DNA of 22,267 nt from a virus, in the IMG/VR virus record IMGVR_UViG_3300025892_000176, positions 1-22,267 of that record. One strand, written 5' to 3'. A program made the translations under genes and the position numbers. Shown here piece after piece: positions 7,508-16,122 of the stretch (position 1 is the first letter of the stretch; every line of letters begins with the position of its first letter). The notes beneath the pieces are model-generated. The model did not search any database. It worked only from the letters and a program-made list of their open reading frames with translations, and was not told where the DNA came from.

Positions 7508-10500
7508 TTAAGGTTCATAGTTAGCGAGTAATTCTAGTCTGACTGAGGCGAGTACAGGCCCTGGGAATCCAGAAGTATACTCGGCTATTTCTATCACACC
7601 TCTAGAAAATGATGATAAACCATTACCTGTTTCATCTTCTTGTGTCCATGTTCTGGACACATCTAGACGGTAATACCCGTTGTTCGAAGTGCCTGTAGGA
7701 GTAATTACATCGTCGGTGTAGTCTGACATTAAATCTTCACGATACCTAATCATATAATCAGAAGCATTCCCCCCTGCTCCTAGCCAAGTTTGTTCCCAAG
7801 GATTACCATTATTATCTGTCAACCAACTAACACCATCTTTAAACGCGGTTGAAGAATCATATCCAGAAGGTAAAGGTGAAAATACGACTTTGCCGTCAGA
7901 AGCTTGAAAGGTAATTGATATTTGTGCTTTAGAAAATCCACTATAAAAAATATTGGACAAATTCCAATTATTTCCATCTAACTGCACAGTGACAGGTGGA
8001 TATGATACTAGAACTTGATCAGTGGCAAGTGCCGTTGAATCATATGTAAAGGCAAATCCTGGATTAGTTAGAGATAATTCTAAAGGTTTATACAAAGACC
8101 AACTAAAATTCTGATCGCCTGAAAACAGGCTTGGATCATTTACACTATTTACTGTAATATTATTAAATGAACTTTCATTAGCATCTTCTCTCACTACAAA
8201 TTGTTTAAAAGGCGGATATATGGAAAATGTTTCTTCAGTTCCAAAATAATAAGTTTTTGCTAAAGTATCGCTTGGTCCGTTGGTATCGGTTATGTCTGCC
8301 ATAGTTCTATCTAAAATAAGCGAATACCTTTCTCCACTGGATTGTGTTGACGTAGAAGGTATAGTAGCATTAGTAACTTTACCTATAAGTACGGCGTTTG
8401 TACCATGGGCTAGCGCCGGCGCCGGAGGATTAGGATAAGAAATTTCTTCGAAAGGACCATTAGGATATCCAAAATGATCTTCATTGTCAAAATCAGCCCA
8501 TACATACATACCATTTTCAACACCCAAATCTTGAAAAGTGCCGGGAGTGTTTTTATAAGTGTAAATATAATCGGATTCTCCATTTGAAGGAATAGTACAT
8601 AAAGGTACTAAAACCATATCAGTAAATCGAGCTTCAACTCTTCGATAATCACCTAAATTATAAACATCAGTACTCCAAACAATAGATTGACCTAATGATA
8701 CAGGTTCAATAGTTGCTAATTCGAAATTCCAAACTTCTCCCGCATCTGTCAATGTTATCGAACCAGAAGCAACCTCTGTGCCTTCAACTGATGCCGTTAT
8801 AGTTATTGTTCTAGGACCGTCAATAATTGCATCAGCGGGATTATTAGGAAAAGTTACTGAAGCAATACCACCAGGAATACTATTCGTATTTTGAACAGTA
8901 CTACTGAAAAAAGTACTGGCGTCTGTGCCTGTTATTTCGATTTCTAAATCTTCTACTGGTTGTCCTGCACTGACAGCAATGTTCACCTTTAAATCATTAC
9001 CTTCGGCTATGCTGGTAATAATTTCATCTTGAGCATCGACAGTGGTAATTTCATAAGTAGCTGCAGAAGTATCTAAAATTGTATAAACAGGCGAAATCGC
9101 TATTTCTGAGCCAGTATTATTTTCACCTATTACAAGTTGAAAATTTTCCATTCCTTCACGAAGAACATCTTCTGAAACTGTAACCCGTATATCAGCGCTT
9201 CCACTTGTAAGTGTTATATCTTTTTTATCAGTAAAAGTTCCAAATTCAGCACTAACTAATCCTAGCCCATCATTCTGATCTTTTCTCACCTCGGAAAAAT
9301 CAGCAGATGTAATATCACCAACAAACCAATACTTATATGTATCGTCAGTGCCTGATATAACCATTTCAAAAATAGAACCTTCATTTATATTTGTAGATGC
9401 TGGAGTTATGCCAGTAATAGCAGGTGTCGATCCTTGAATATTAAGATCCAAAGTTGCCAAAATATTATTGGCACCACCACCACTTGAAATATCATTTATT
9501 CCTACTTGATATAATTCATTATTAATACGAGCAGGATCTATTGAATATTTTAATTGTGTAGTAGAAGTAGTAACCTCTCGACGGTTAGCGTCTAGTGGAT
9601 AATAATCAGGAAATGGTTCAGATGCTACAGCAGCAAAATCGGCTGAAGTGACTTCGGTAGGATCTATATAAAAATAAACAGGAATACTAGGATCTATGTT
9701 GTTTCCTCCGATAGTAAATGTTACTATCTCACCACCGGGCGCTATTGATTTATCCGCCACCAGTGCGTATTCAGGATCTAAATTAGTAATACTAAAAGTA
9801 CTATTACCGGTAACACCTAAACCAGAAATTTCGACAGTGTTTTGTACTACTGGTTCAAAAGTATTACTTGCTGTTGTAGGTATATTTATTAATAAAGTTG
9901 ATCCAGTATAATTTGCCGTCCCTGTCGAAGATGGAAATCTACTATCAGGATTTAATATGGTCCAAGTCAATTCTTCATTAATATCTGAAGGAATCGAACC
10001 TTGGGATGCAGTGATATCAACGGTGACTACTAAATCTTGACCTTCTTGAATATCAGGTGAAGTAGCATTAATGCTTGGAAGAACATTTATAATTCGAATT
10101 TCTTGCGTCTTTAATTCATATCCGTATTCATTTATAATTTTAAATGTAGCAGTTTCGTCTGCAGATTCAGCGCCATCCAAAATAGACTTGACGTTAAAAG
10201 ATCCTGATCCTGCAGTAACAATAAATTCTTGAGCGCTACCTAATAAAGGCATAGTTCCTTCGAAATCAGCATCGACAGCAGTGCCTGGTTCAAAATACCA
10301 TCTAAGCACTGCTTCTCCATTATTAGGAAGGACTTCTAAATCATTAGAACTCATAACAAATTCAATATTTGATCCTTCTAAGATATCAATTGTGCTACCA
10401 CTTACAGAACCATTAATTCTTAAAACCCAACCAGGCAATCGATCTTCTAAGTTACACACTTGAGACAATATAATTCTACCAGCACGATCAGTTACATATA

Positions 10501-11482
10501 TGGTAAAAGTTTCTGAAGCTAGATCTTCGGGATTGCCATATGAATCTAAAATGGTATTTAAATTAAATGATCCTTGTGCTGTTCCTCCTGAACCGTTTAA
10601 TTCAAAGTATTGAGGATTGTTAATATCGGGCAAACCAGAAGTTTGATCATAACTATTGATTCCGAAGTCAGCGTCAGTTGTTGTTCCGTGTTCGCCATAC
10701 CAATATAAAGCATCTTTTTCATATGGAGTTTCAGTTGCTTGAACTGTAAATGTCCACTCTCTACCTTCTTCTTGAGTTGTAATTAAAGTTTGAAAAGAAT
10801 ATTCTGTACTAAGTCTAGACGGAACATTATCAAGAGAATTCGTAATCTCTAACGCTTGTAATGCCGCCAAAATATCATCAGTAATCGATACTTCACTACC
10901 TAAATACATTCCTGCTGGATGAGTAAACAATTTAAAAACATCTTTCCACTCAGAGATAGAAACGCCAACGCGAACTAATAAGGCAAAAGTTTGATATAAT
11001 TTATCGTCAGTAAGAAATCTTAAGGATTCTGGTCCAATTTTAGAATCAGTGTCACCTACTTTAAAAATATTTTCTTTAGGATATAATACTTCAACATCCT
11101 CATTATAAAATGATCTAAAGAACCACTCAATTGCAAACTTAGTTCCTTTTGATCGAAATAAAATGTTAGAGAAATTAGCAGCGGCTCTTAACTCAGCAGC
11201 ATTGTTTTCTTTTCTTAAACCATCAAAGTATGCATCACCCAAAAGCAATTCATCTTCGATATAAGAAAGCAAAGTGATATCTGTTTCTGTGACATCGCGT
11301 GTCGCAAAAAGATGATTTAATAATTCAGTAGAACTATTCTGATCTTGAAATTCATAGTATCGTTCTAACAGAGCAATGAAATTAGGATAGTACGCCGCAA
11401 AATGTTCGGGCAAAACATTTTCGACTTTCATTTCCCGCAGATTTAAATTTCTACGTTTTTTGTCTATAAAACGAGTGTGCAT
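7508..11482 (-). CDS. Large virion protein: conserved helical head module plus Calx-beta/Ig-like repeats
   Basis: 1324 residues. Residues 18-200 form a helical module (KVENVLPEHFAAYYPNF, RSKGTKFAIEWFFRSF, DDKLYQTFALLVRVGV, HPAGMYLGSEV) that I recognise as recurring in structural proteins of marine T4-like phages; it is probably the virion anchor. Residues 225-800 contain Calx-beta-like units. Four show the ADF signature (TTDADFG, AVDADFEG, VTSADFAAV, ITSADFSEV), and others show EG-start strands such as ILEGSNIEF and INEGSIFEM. Residues 810-915 resemble an Ig-like domain. Residues 920-1324 are beta-rich and unassigned. There is no signal peptide, membrane segment or enzyme motif. It follows the cupredoxin gene by four bases. 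A second possible start is Met18 (11431). The likely role is a surface-exposed tail or neck fibre; exact location and ligand are unknown. Confidence 0.85.
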   Translation of the reverse strand: MHTRFIDKKRRNLNLREMKVENVLPEHFAAYYPNFIALLERYYEFQDQNSSTELLNHLFATRDVTETDITLLSYIEDELLLGDAYFDGLRKENNAAELRAAANFSNILFRSKGTKFAIEWFFRSFYNEDVEVLYPKENIFKVGDTDSKIGPESLRFLTDDKLYQTFALLVRVGVSISEWKDVFKLFTHPAGMYLGSEVSITDDILAALQALEITNSLDNVPSRLSTEYSFQTLITTQEEGREWTFTVQATETPYEKDALYWYGEHGTTTDADFGINSYDQTSGLPDINNPQYFELNGSGGTAQGSFNLNTILDSYGNPEDLASETFTIYVTDRAGRIILSQVCNLEDRLPGWVLRINGSVSGSTIDILEGSNIEFVMSSNDLEVLPNNGEAVLRWYFEPGTAVDADFEGTMPLLGSAQEFIVTAGSGSFNVKSILDGAESADETATFKIINEYGYELKTQEIRIINVLPSINATSPDIQEGQDLVVTVDITASQGSIPSDINEELTWTILNPDSRFPSSTGTANYTGSTLLINIPTTASNTFEPVVQNTVEISGLGVTGNSTFSITNLDPEYALVADKSIAPGGEIVTFTIGGNNIDPSIPVYFYIDPTEVTSADFAAVASEPFPDYYPLDANRREVTTSTTQLKYSIDPARINNELYQVGINDISSGGGANNILATLDLNIQGSTPAITGITPASTNINEGSIFEMVISGTDDTYKYWFVGDITSADFSEVRKDQNDGLGLVSAEFGTFTDKKDITLTSGSADIRVTVSEDVLREGMENFQLVIGENNTGSEIAISPVYTILDTSAATYEITTVDAQDEIITSIAEGNDLKVNIAVSAGQPVEDLEIEITGTDASTFFSSTVQNTNSIPGGIASVTFPNNPADAIIDGPRTITITASVEGTEVASGSITLTDAGEVWNFELATIEPVSLGQSIVWSTDVYNLGDYRRVEARFTDMVLVPLCTIPSNGESDYIYTYKNTPGTFQDLGVENGMYVWADFDNEDHFGYPNGPFEEISYPNPPAPALAHGTNAVLIGKVTNATIPSTSTQSSGERYSLILDRTMADITDTNGPSDTLAKTYYFGTEETFSIYPPFKQFVVREDANESSFNNITVNSVNDPSLFSGDQNFSWSLYKPLELSLTNPGFAFTYDSTALATDQVLVSYPPVTVQLDGNNWNLSNIFYSGFSKAQISITFQASDGKVVFSPLPSGYDSSTAFKDGVSWLTDNNGNPWEQTWLGAGGNASDYMIRYREDLMSDYTDDVITPTGTSNNGYYRLDVSRTWTQEDETGNGLSSFSRGVIEIAEYTSGFPGPVLASVRLELLANYEP

Positions 11483-11486
11483 ATTT

Positions 11487-13100
11487 TTATACTACAGTAA
11501 TGGTATTTGCCATTCCGCCGTGATTAGTACACTTGTAATAAAGTGAACTCGGAGCGCTCATAGGTACTTTAAATTGTGTAATCCCAACTTCATCTGTTCC
11601 TGATATTACTGACACACCTGTGGTGTATGGTGTGCTAGTATCCGCTTCAGTAATTAAAAATGGATGACCTGTATGATTATGATCAAATCTATATGTATCA
11701 CCTCTCCTCAAATACAATACCGGATTGTCTTCTGCGGAAGGAAACCAAACATTTCCTGCATCACTAAAGGTATAAGCAGAGCTACCATTATTGGTCATGT
11801 TAAATGAATATGCTACGCCCGTACTAACAGAAATTCCCACATCACTGTCTGCTCCAAAATACATAGCACCAGTGTTGCTGATGTTATTAATTTTAGAAAT
11901 ATCAGGAACATATCTTAGATTGCTGGAAGCGTTGACTTCATCAGCAGGAGCTCCTGAAGCACTTCCAAAATGAATATATGAAGTACCGTTGTTGGCATCT
12001 GCATTAACAACTTTTACTTCATTCGCTATCGAAAGAGATAAATTAGTTAACTCTGAACCGTTACCAGAAAATTTTGTTGCGTATACAGTATCACCTTCAA
12101 CATAAAAATGTTCATGGATACCAACGCTGTCGTATCCTGTTGTGCTGGCTTTTCCTGTCACATAATCTTTAACTGGCTCAGCTAATAAAGGGTCCCTGAT
12201 TATAGAATCTGTTTTCTTTGTCCATTGTGAACCACCAAATAAAAAAAGTTCAGTTTCGGTAGTACCTTTAATTATGTTTGTACCAGGATTATATAAAAAT
12301 GCAGTGTCTATATTAGTGCTATCATATGTTTCAGCAGTAGTATCCAAACGAAATAAAACACTATGATCTGCGTCTTCTTCGGTAAGATTGGCTTGAATTT
12401 GTTTTCCGCCAACATTTTCTAATAATGATCCATCACCTACAAAAAATATATCAGGTCCACCAAATTGATTTGTTGCTGGATCATGTCTTAAATCTGAATC
12501 TACATACAAAACAGAAGCGCCGTCTTTGGTTGTAGAAAACGTAGCATAAAGAGTATCAGTAATACTATTCAATATTGGATCTTGAATATTTACTTGATCA
12601 GCTAAATCAGTTATTTGTGAATGATAAGCACTATCAACTTTTATTAATTCCGCACCGTTACCAGAAAATGCTGGCGCACTTAAAGTGGCTAAATCACCTG
12701 TAGTATCATATCTAAGACCTGTGCTCGTATATGAACTATCAAAACCTGTTGCGTTTTCTCTAAAAATTAAATATCCTTCAGTTAATGTTTGATTGTCTAC
12801 AGCATCTATTTCTTTGGAATCTGCTACAAGTTCGTCTAAATTAGTAATGCTATTGCCAAATCCATCAGTTAATGTATTAGAAAAGGTGATATCCGTTGTG
12901 CCGGTTATAGATCCACTAGCACTTAAATTTCCATCTACTTGAGAACCACCTGCTACATCATCAATATTAGTATTTGCTAAATTACGTATATCTTGTAATG
13001 TGGATCGTTTGGTCGTCAATGAGCTGACATCATTAACAATAACTTCATCTGACAATACAGGAGTAAAAGCAATTAATTGGGATAGTTTAACGTCTGCCAT
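11487..13100 (-). CDS. Virion structural protein with C-terminal cupredoxin domain
   Basis: 537 residues. The N-terminus MADVKLSQLIAFTPVLSDEV resembles short attachment modules at the start of many marine-phage fibre-like proteins. The middle (about 50-440) is Gly/Ser/Asn/Thr-rich with repeated tail-fibre-like pieces, for example FSGNGAELIKV and FSGNGSELTNL. Residues 450-537 form a cupredoxin fold: LYLRRGDTYRF, NHTGHPFLI, then LYYKCTNHGGM at the end. Candidate type-1 copper ligands are H479, C524, H527 and M530. The C-x2-H-x2-M spacing is that of amicyanin. It has no signal peptide and is not a free electron carrier, so the domain is more likely a fibre tip or stabilising unit. A late-promoter variant lies just upstream. 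Confidence is high for a virion protein with this domain and low for copper binding. Confidence 0.85.
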   Translation of the reverse strand: MADVKLSQLIAFTPVLSDEVIVNDVSSLTTKRSTLQDIRNLANTNIDDVAGGSQVDGNLSASGSITGTTDITFSNTLTDGFGNSITNLDELVADSKEIDAVDNQTLTEGYLIFRENATGFDSSYTSTGLRYDTTGDLATLSAPAFSGNGAELIKVDSAYHSQITDLADQVNIQDPILNSITDTLYATFSTTKDGASVLYVDSDLRHDPATNQFGGPDIFFVGDGSLLENVGGKQIQANLTEEDADHSVLFRLDTTAETYDSTNIDTAFLYNPGTNIIKGTTETELFLFGGSQWTKKTDSIIRDPLLAEPVKDYVTGKASTTGYDSVGIHEHFYVEGDTVYATKFSGNGSELTNLSLSIANEVKVVNADANNGTSYIHFGSASGAPADEVNASSNLRYVPDISKINNISNTGAMYFGADSDVGISVSTGVAYSFNMTNNGSSAYTFSDAGNVWFPSAEDNPVLYLRRGDTYRFDHNHTGHPFLITEADTSTPYTTGVSVISGTDEVGITQFKVPMSAPSSLYYKCTNHGGMANTITVV

Positions 13101-13127
13101 TTTTTAAAATCTCGTTTTTCTTAAGTT

Positions 13128-13135
13128 TATTTATG
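13128..13135 (-). promoter_or_regulatory. Possible late promoter variant (CATAAATA)
   Basis: The minus-strand octamer CATAAATA differs from the T4 late consensus only at the first base. It lies in the 38-base gap after gp15 and 28 bases before the ATG of the cupredoxin protein. Position and strand fit, but one mismatch in an AT-rich genome can occur by chance. Confidence 0.4.
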
Positions 13136-13138
13136 CGT

Positions 13139-14425
13139 CTATGACACAGTTATATTAACAGTTGCAACTTCTGATGTACCAATTTCTGGTGTAACTCGAT
13201 AAACAAAAGAGTCTGTTCCAGTATAACTTACGTTGGGTGTATATCTAAATTGTCCTGTGGCAGAATTTAGGACTTCTACAGATCCATTGAGAGGATCTCC
13301 TCCTGCTGCCAAAGAAAATACTAATGTTGTATTTGTCCACAAATCATTTGTTGCAACATTAAAGATCTGTGGAGTATCCAACGTCACATTAACAACATCA
13401 TTTATAGCGTCTGAAATCGCTGCAACATTAACAGCAATAGGATATAATTTAGAACCAAAGTCACCAAGAACATTGATATTAAAAGAATCCAATCCACTAT
13501 AGTCGATATCGGAAGTATATGTATAAGTAGCTACCGCACTTATCACGCCGTCTGTCGATGTTAATACATTTGTTAATGATCCCGAAGCAGTGCCGTGTAA
13601 AGGATCTGACACTGTAATAGATGTTGCTGAAGAAGGAATATTTTTTATCATAAAATTTTCTACTGTTAAAGGCACTTCTTCGATAGGCTCTATAGATAAA
13701 GGAGATGCCGCAAAAGCACTATCAAGACATACTTTAGAAAATAACTCTTCTTCTGGGTATGCGTTAAGATTGAGAAACTCAACACACGCTTCTTCGATAA
13801 TGGCAGAACTGTTAGAAACATCTTTATATAAATTGATTTTCATATCAAAATCTAATGTATAAATGATAGTACGTCTGTTTTCTATAGCCGCTTCGTAATC
13901 ATCACTAAATGTAATTCCCGTCATTGTGATAGGTGTGTCTTCTTTAATATCTAAATCATTTAATGGCTTAACAGTGACGGTGTAATGGGGTGTAAAATAA
14001 GGCAATATTTGCTCAACAATTTGTAATGCGTCATCTTGAGTTTTAGCGTATGCGTTCAATTGGAAAGAAATTATGTATGGAACAGGTGAATAAACTCTTT
14101 GCCCTTTTCCATTATAAGATGAAGGAAAAGTAACGCAGTTGTTCATTTTAGGCAACTGTCTTGTCGCATCATAATTCATAGCTAAAATTTCAAATGAAAT
14201 TCTGGGTAATTTTAATGCAACCTGTCTTTCGTAATCTTCTCCATTTTGCATAGATTCAATTCGTGCAAGAAAATCTCTTTTAGGAGCATAAGATAAAGGC
14301 ACTTTTTGTTGAGATAAAGTTTTACCTGCACTGTCTTGTCTTACAATGTTGATGTTATTAAATAACGATCCAAACACCGCAACTGCTTTTCTTATTCTTT
14401 GATGATAAAAATGATCGCCAAACAT
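13139..14425 (-). CDS. gp15: Tail terminator (sheath stabiliser) gp15 with C-terminal cadherin/Big-like domains
   Basis: 428 residues, while T4 gp15 is 272. Residues 1 to about 235 are the gp15 core: MFGDHFYHQRIRKAVAVFGS, LPRISFEILAMNYDATRQ, PYIISFQLNAYAKTQDD and FSDDYEAAIENRRTIIYTLDF. In T4 a hexamer of gp15 caps the finished tail and joins it to the gp13/gp14 neck. The remaining 190 residues are a linker plus two tandem beta-sandwich repeats of the cadherin-like/Big type. The hallmark YTYTSDIDYSGLDSFNINV (301-319) recurs as FRYTPNVSYTGTDSFVYRV (393-411), each before a terminal strand. The extension would place six or more adhesive domains around the neck. The start overlaps the gp14 stop as TAATG. 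Confidence 0.9.
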   Translation of the reverse strand: MFGDHFYHQRIRKAVAVFGSLFNNINIVRQDSAGKTLSQQKVPLSYAPKRDFLARIESMQNGEDYERQVALKLPRISFEILAMNYDATRQLPKMNNCVTFPSSYNGKGQRVYSPVPYIISFQLNAYAKTQDDALQIVEQILPYFTPHYTVTVKPLNDLDIKEDTPITMTGITFSDDYEAAIENRRTIIYTLDFDMKINLYKDVSNSSAIIEEACVEFLNLNAYPEEELFSKVCLDSAFAASPLSIEPIEEVPLTVENFMIKNIPSSATSITVSDPLHGTASGSLTNVLTSTDGVISAVATYTYTSDIDYSGLDSFNINVLGDFGSKLYPIAVNVAAISDAINDVVNVTLDTPQIFNVATNDLWTNTTLVFSLAAGGDPLNGSVEVLNSATGQFRYTPNVSYTGTDSFVYRVTPEIGTSEVATVNITVS

Positions 14426-15321
14426 TATGGATCTCCAAACGGATTAGATTCAGAGAAATCAATGAAGTCTATAGTACCGCCTTGTGATGTAGTATTGAAT
14501 GCGTCATTCATAGCGCCGTCTTGTAAGTCTTCTCCTATGACACTAGGAGTGCCGGTAGCACCTGATGTGGATCCAACAATAGGAGCGTTAGTACTCCAAT
14601 CATGATATTCGCCATCAGAAGCACCTCCAGTGTGAGCGACATATATTTTCTTTTCAGATGGATTTGAATTGTCTATGTTGACAACTTCACCTGTTAGGGT
14701 AAAAGAACCATTAACCTGAGTTACTGTTTCATTAAATACAAATGCTCCTGTAATTTCAGGAAAGGTAAACACAGTTTGGAAAGCATGAGCGCTTTCAACA
14801 TTGTCTATACCTTCTACACCAGTATCAAAATCTTCGTCGTTGTATTCAAACAATTCCGCACGAAGTTTAAAGACTGGCAAATCTTTTAGCTGATAGAAAG
14901 GTGATTCGTCTTCAACTTTAGTAATTTCAAAAATAGATTTTGAAAGTGGAAGAGAAATCAGATCTCCTTCGCGAGGGCGGTAGAATGGTTTGTCTTCTGA
15001 TGATTCGTAAACAGCAACTTGATTTAACCAACGCCTGCGAGATACAATAAAAGTGGCGGCATCACGAATCTCTACTCCAAATTTGCTGAACAAATCTGAT
15101 TCGCCATCGAATCCTTCAGTATTTTCTATATACATTTCCACCTTATATGCGTCATCAAACCTAGACACATTATCATCTGAAAATATGGTATCTTTGTTTA
15201 CAATCTCTCGGGGCATATAATAAACATCTTGCCCATACATTTTAAGAGATTCGATAATCAGATCTTCGTAAAGTTCTTGCTCTGAAGATCTGCCTTGTGT
15301 GAAATAGAGATTAGTAGCCAT
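14425..15321 (-). CDS. gp14: Neck protein gp14
   Basis: 298 residues (T4 gp14 is 256). With gp13 it forms the neck that closes the filled head and receives the tail. Diagnostic stretches are LKMYGQDVYYMPREIVNKD (27-45), FDDAYKVEMYIENTEGFDG (55-73) and SKFGVEIRDAATFIVSRRRW (79-98), which match exo-T-even gp14. Residues 110-160 hold the conserved FYRPREGDLISLP region. The last 100 residues (TVFTFPEITGAFVFNETVTQ onward) are Gly/Ser/Asp-rich and less conserved, ending NPFGDP. The gene lies three bases after gp13, and its stop overlaps the gp15 start as TAATG, so the three neck/tail-joining genes are probably translated together. Confidence 0.93.
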   Translation of the reverse strand: MATNLYFTQGRSSEQELYEDLIIESLKMYGQDVYYMPREIVNKDTIFSDDNVSRFDDAYKVEMYIENTEGFDGESDLFSKFGVEIRDAATFIVSRRRWLNQVAVYESSEDKPFYRPREGDLISLPLSKSIFEITKVEDESPFYQLKDLPVFKLRAELFEYNDEDFDTGVEGIDNVESAHAFQTVFTFPEITGAFVFNETVTQVNGSFTLTGEVVNIDNSNPSEKKIYVAHTGGASDGEYHDWSTNAPIVGSTSGATGTPSVIGEDLQDGAMNDAFNTTSQGGTIDFIDFSESNPFGDP

Positions 15322-15324
15322 TCA

Positions 15325-16086
15325 TTAACCCATAAAAAAATCAGGTGGAAATTCATTTTCATTTCGTAACTTTTCTTCTAATTTTTCCAATTCAGCAGTA
15401 GCATCATCATAATACTGTCTTCCGTTTAATTGTACTCCTCCCGGCAAAGTCATACCGTCAAACTTCATCATGTTACCACCCCATTGTTGTTTGATCAATT
15501 GTGTGGTATAATCTTTCATAAACTTGTCATTCCATACGTCAGCAAACGAATCTGGATCTATAAGAGATAAACATTCGGCAATAATATAATCACCTTCTGC
15601 TAGATTATTGTATTGATTGGGAGCCCACTCACCAAAAATATATAATCTATTCTGATGCCTTGAAAAATTAACTCGAGGTTCGCCGTCTAAAATATCTGAA
15701 ATAAACTCTAGATACTGTTCCATTTGGTAATAATATGACAAACCTCCTGCGAAGTTCATGAAGTCGCCCATGCTGTTTAACATCATTTGATATTTAACAT
15801 CAAACATATTAACAGATCCAAATGTTTTACTAAATGGATATACTTTAGTGAGATATAGTACAGTGTTTGGAATAGTAATGTATTCGTTTGTTACATCATC
15901 CGCTGTTATTTGATGTTTAATGTAAGTAGTAAAAGTAGCGTCTGCATGATATTCTTGAAACATTTGTAACGCATCATCAACTTTATCTTCAATCTGATCA
16001 TCATCTACATTAATTTCTAACACAGGAGAACCTAATCTCCGCAGGCAGAAATCAACTAGTTCTTCTCTTGTAGTAGGCGATGCCAT
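15325..16086 (-). CDS. gp13: Neck (head completion) protein gp13
   Basis: 253 residues (T4 gp13 is 309). It acts with gp14 at the portal vertex after DNA packaging. The N-terminus reads ELVDFCLRRLGSPVLEINVD then DQIEDKVDDALQMFQEYHAD, the conserved opening of exo-T-even gp13. Later landmarks are YITIPNTVLYLTKVYPF and a helical C-terminus (DATAELEKLEEKLRNE) ending PPDFFMG. The ATG at 16086 has GGAG at 16095-16098, eight bases upstream, and a perfect late promoter at 16109-16116. It heads the gp13-gp14-gp15 unit. Confidence 0.94.
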   Translation of the reverse strand: MASPTTREELVDFCLRRLGSPVLEINVDDDQIEDKVDDALQMFQEYHADATFTTYIKHQITADDVTNEYITIPNTVLYLTKVYPFSKTFGSVNMFDVKYQMMLNSMGDFMNFAGGLSYYYQMEQYLEFISDILDGEPRVNFSRHQNRLYIFGEWAPNQYNNLAEGDYIIAECLSLIDPDSFADVWNDKFMKDYTTQLIKQQWGGNMMKFDGMTLPGGVQLNGRQYYDDATAELEKLEEKLRNENEFPPDFFMG

Positions 16087-16108
16087 GTAAATGTCTCCGG
16101 TTTATGTT

Positions 16109-16116
16109 TATTTATA
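16109..16116 (-). promoter_or_regulatory. T4-type late promoter (TATAAATA) for gp13-gp15
   Basis: An exact TATAAATA on the minus strand lies in the 36-base gap between the subtilase stop and the gp13 ATG. A start about six bases downstream leaves a short leader that still contains the GGAG ribosome site. Two exact copies in this window, both intergenic and on the coding strand, support a gp55-type late system. Confidence 0.72.
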
Positions 16117-16122
16117 AGAGTA

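Noticed and set aside
11487-11760. A phage-borne plastocyanin as a photosynthesis auxiliary gene
   Set aside because: The cupredoxin is the end domain of a 537-residue fibre-like protein with no export signal and no photosynthesis genes nearby.
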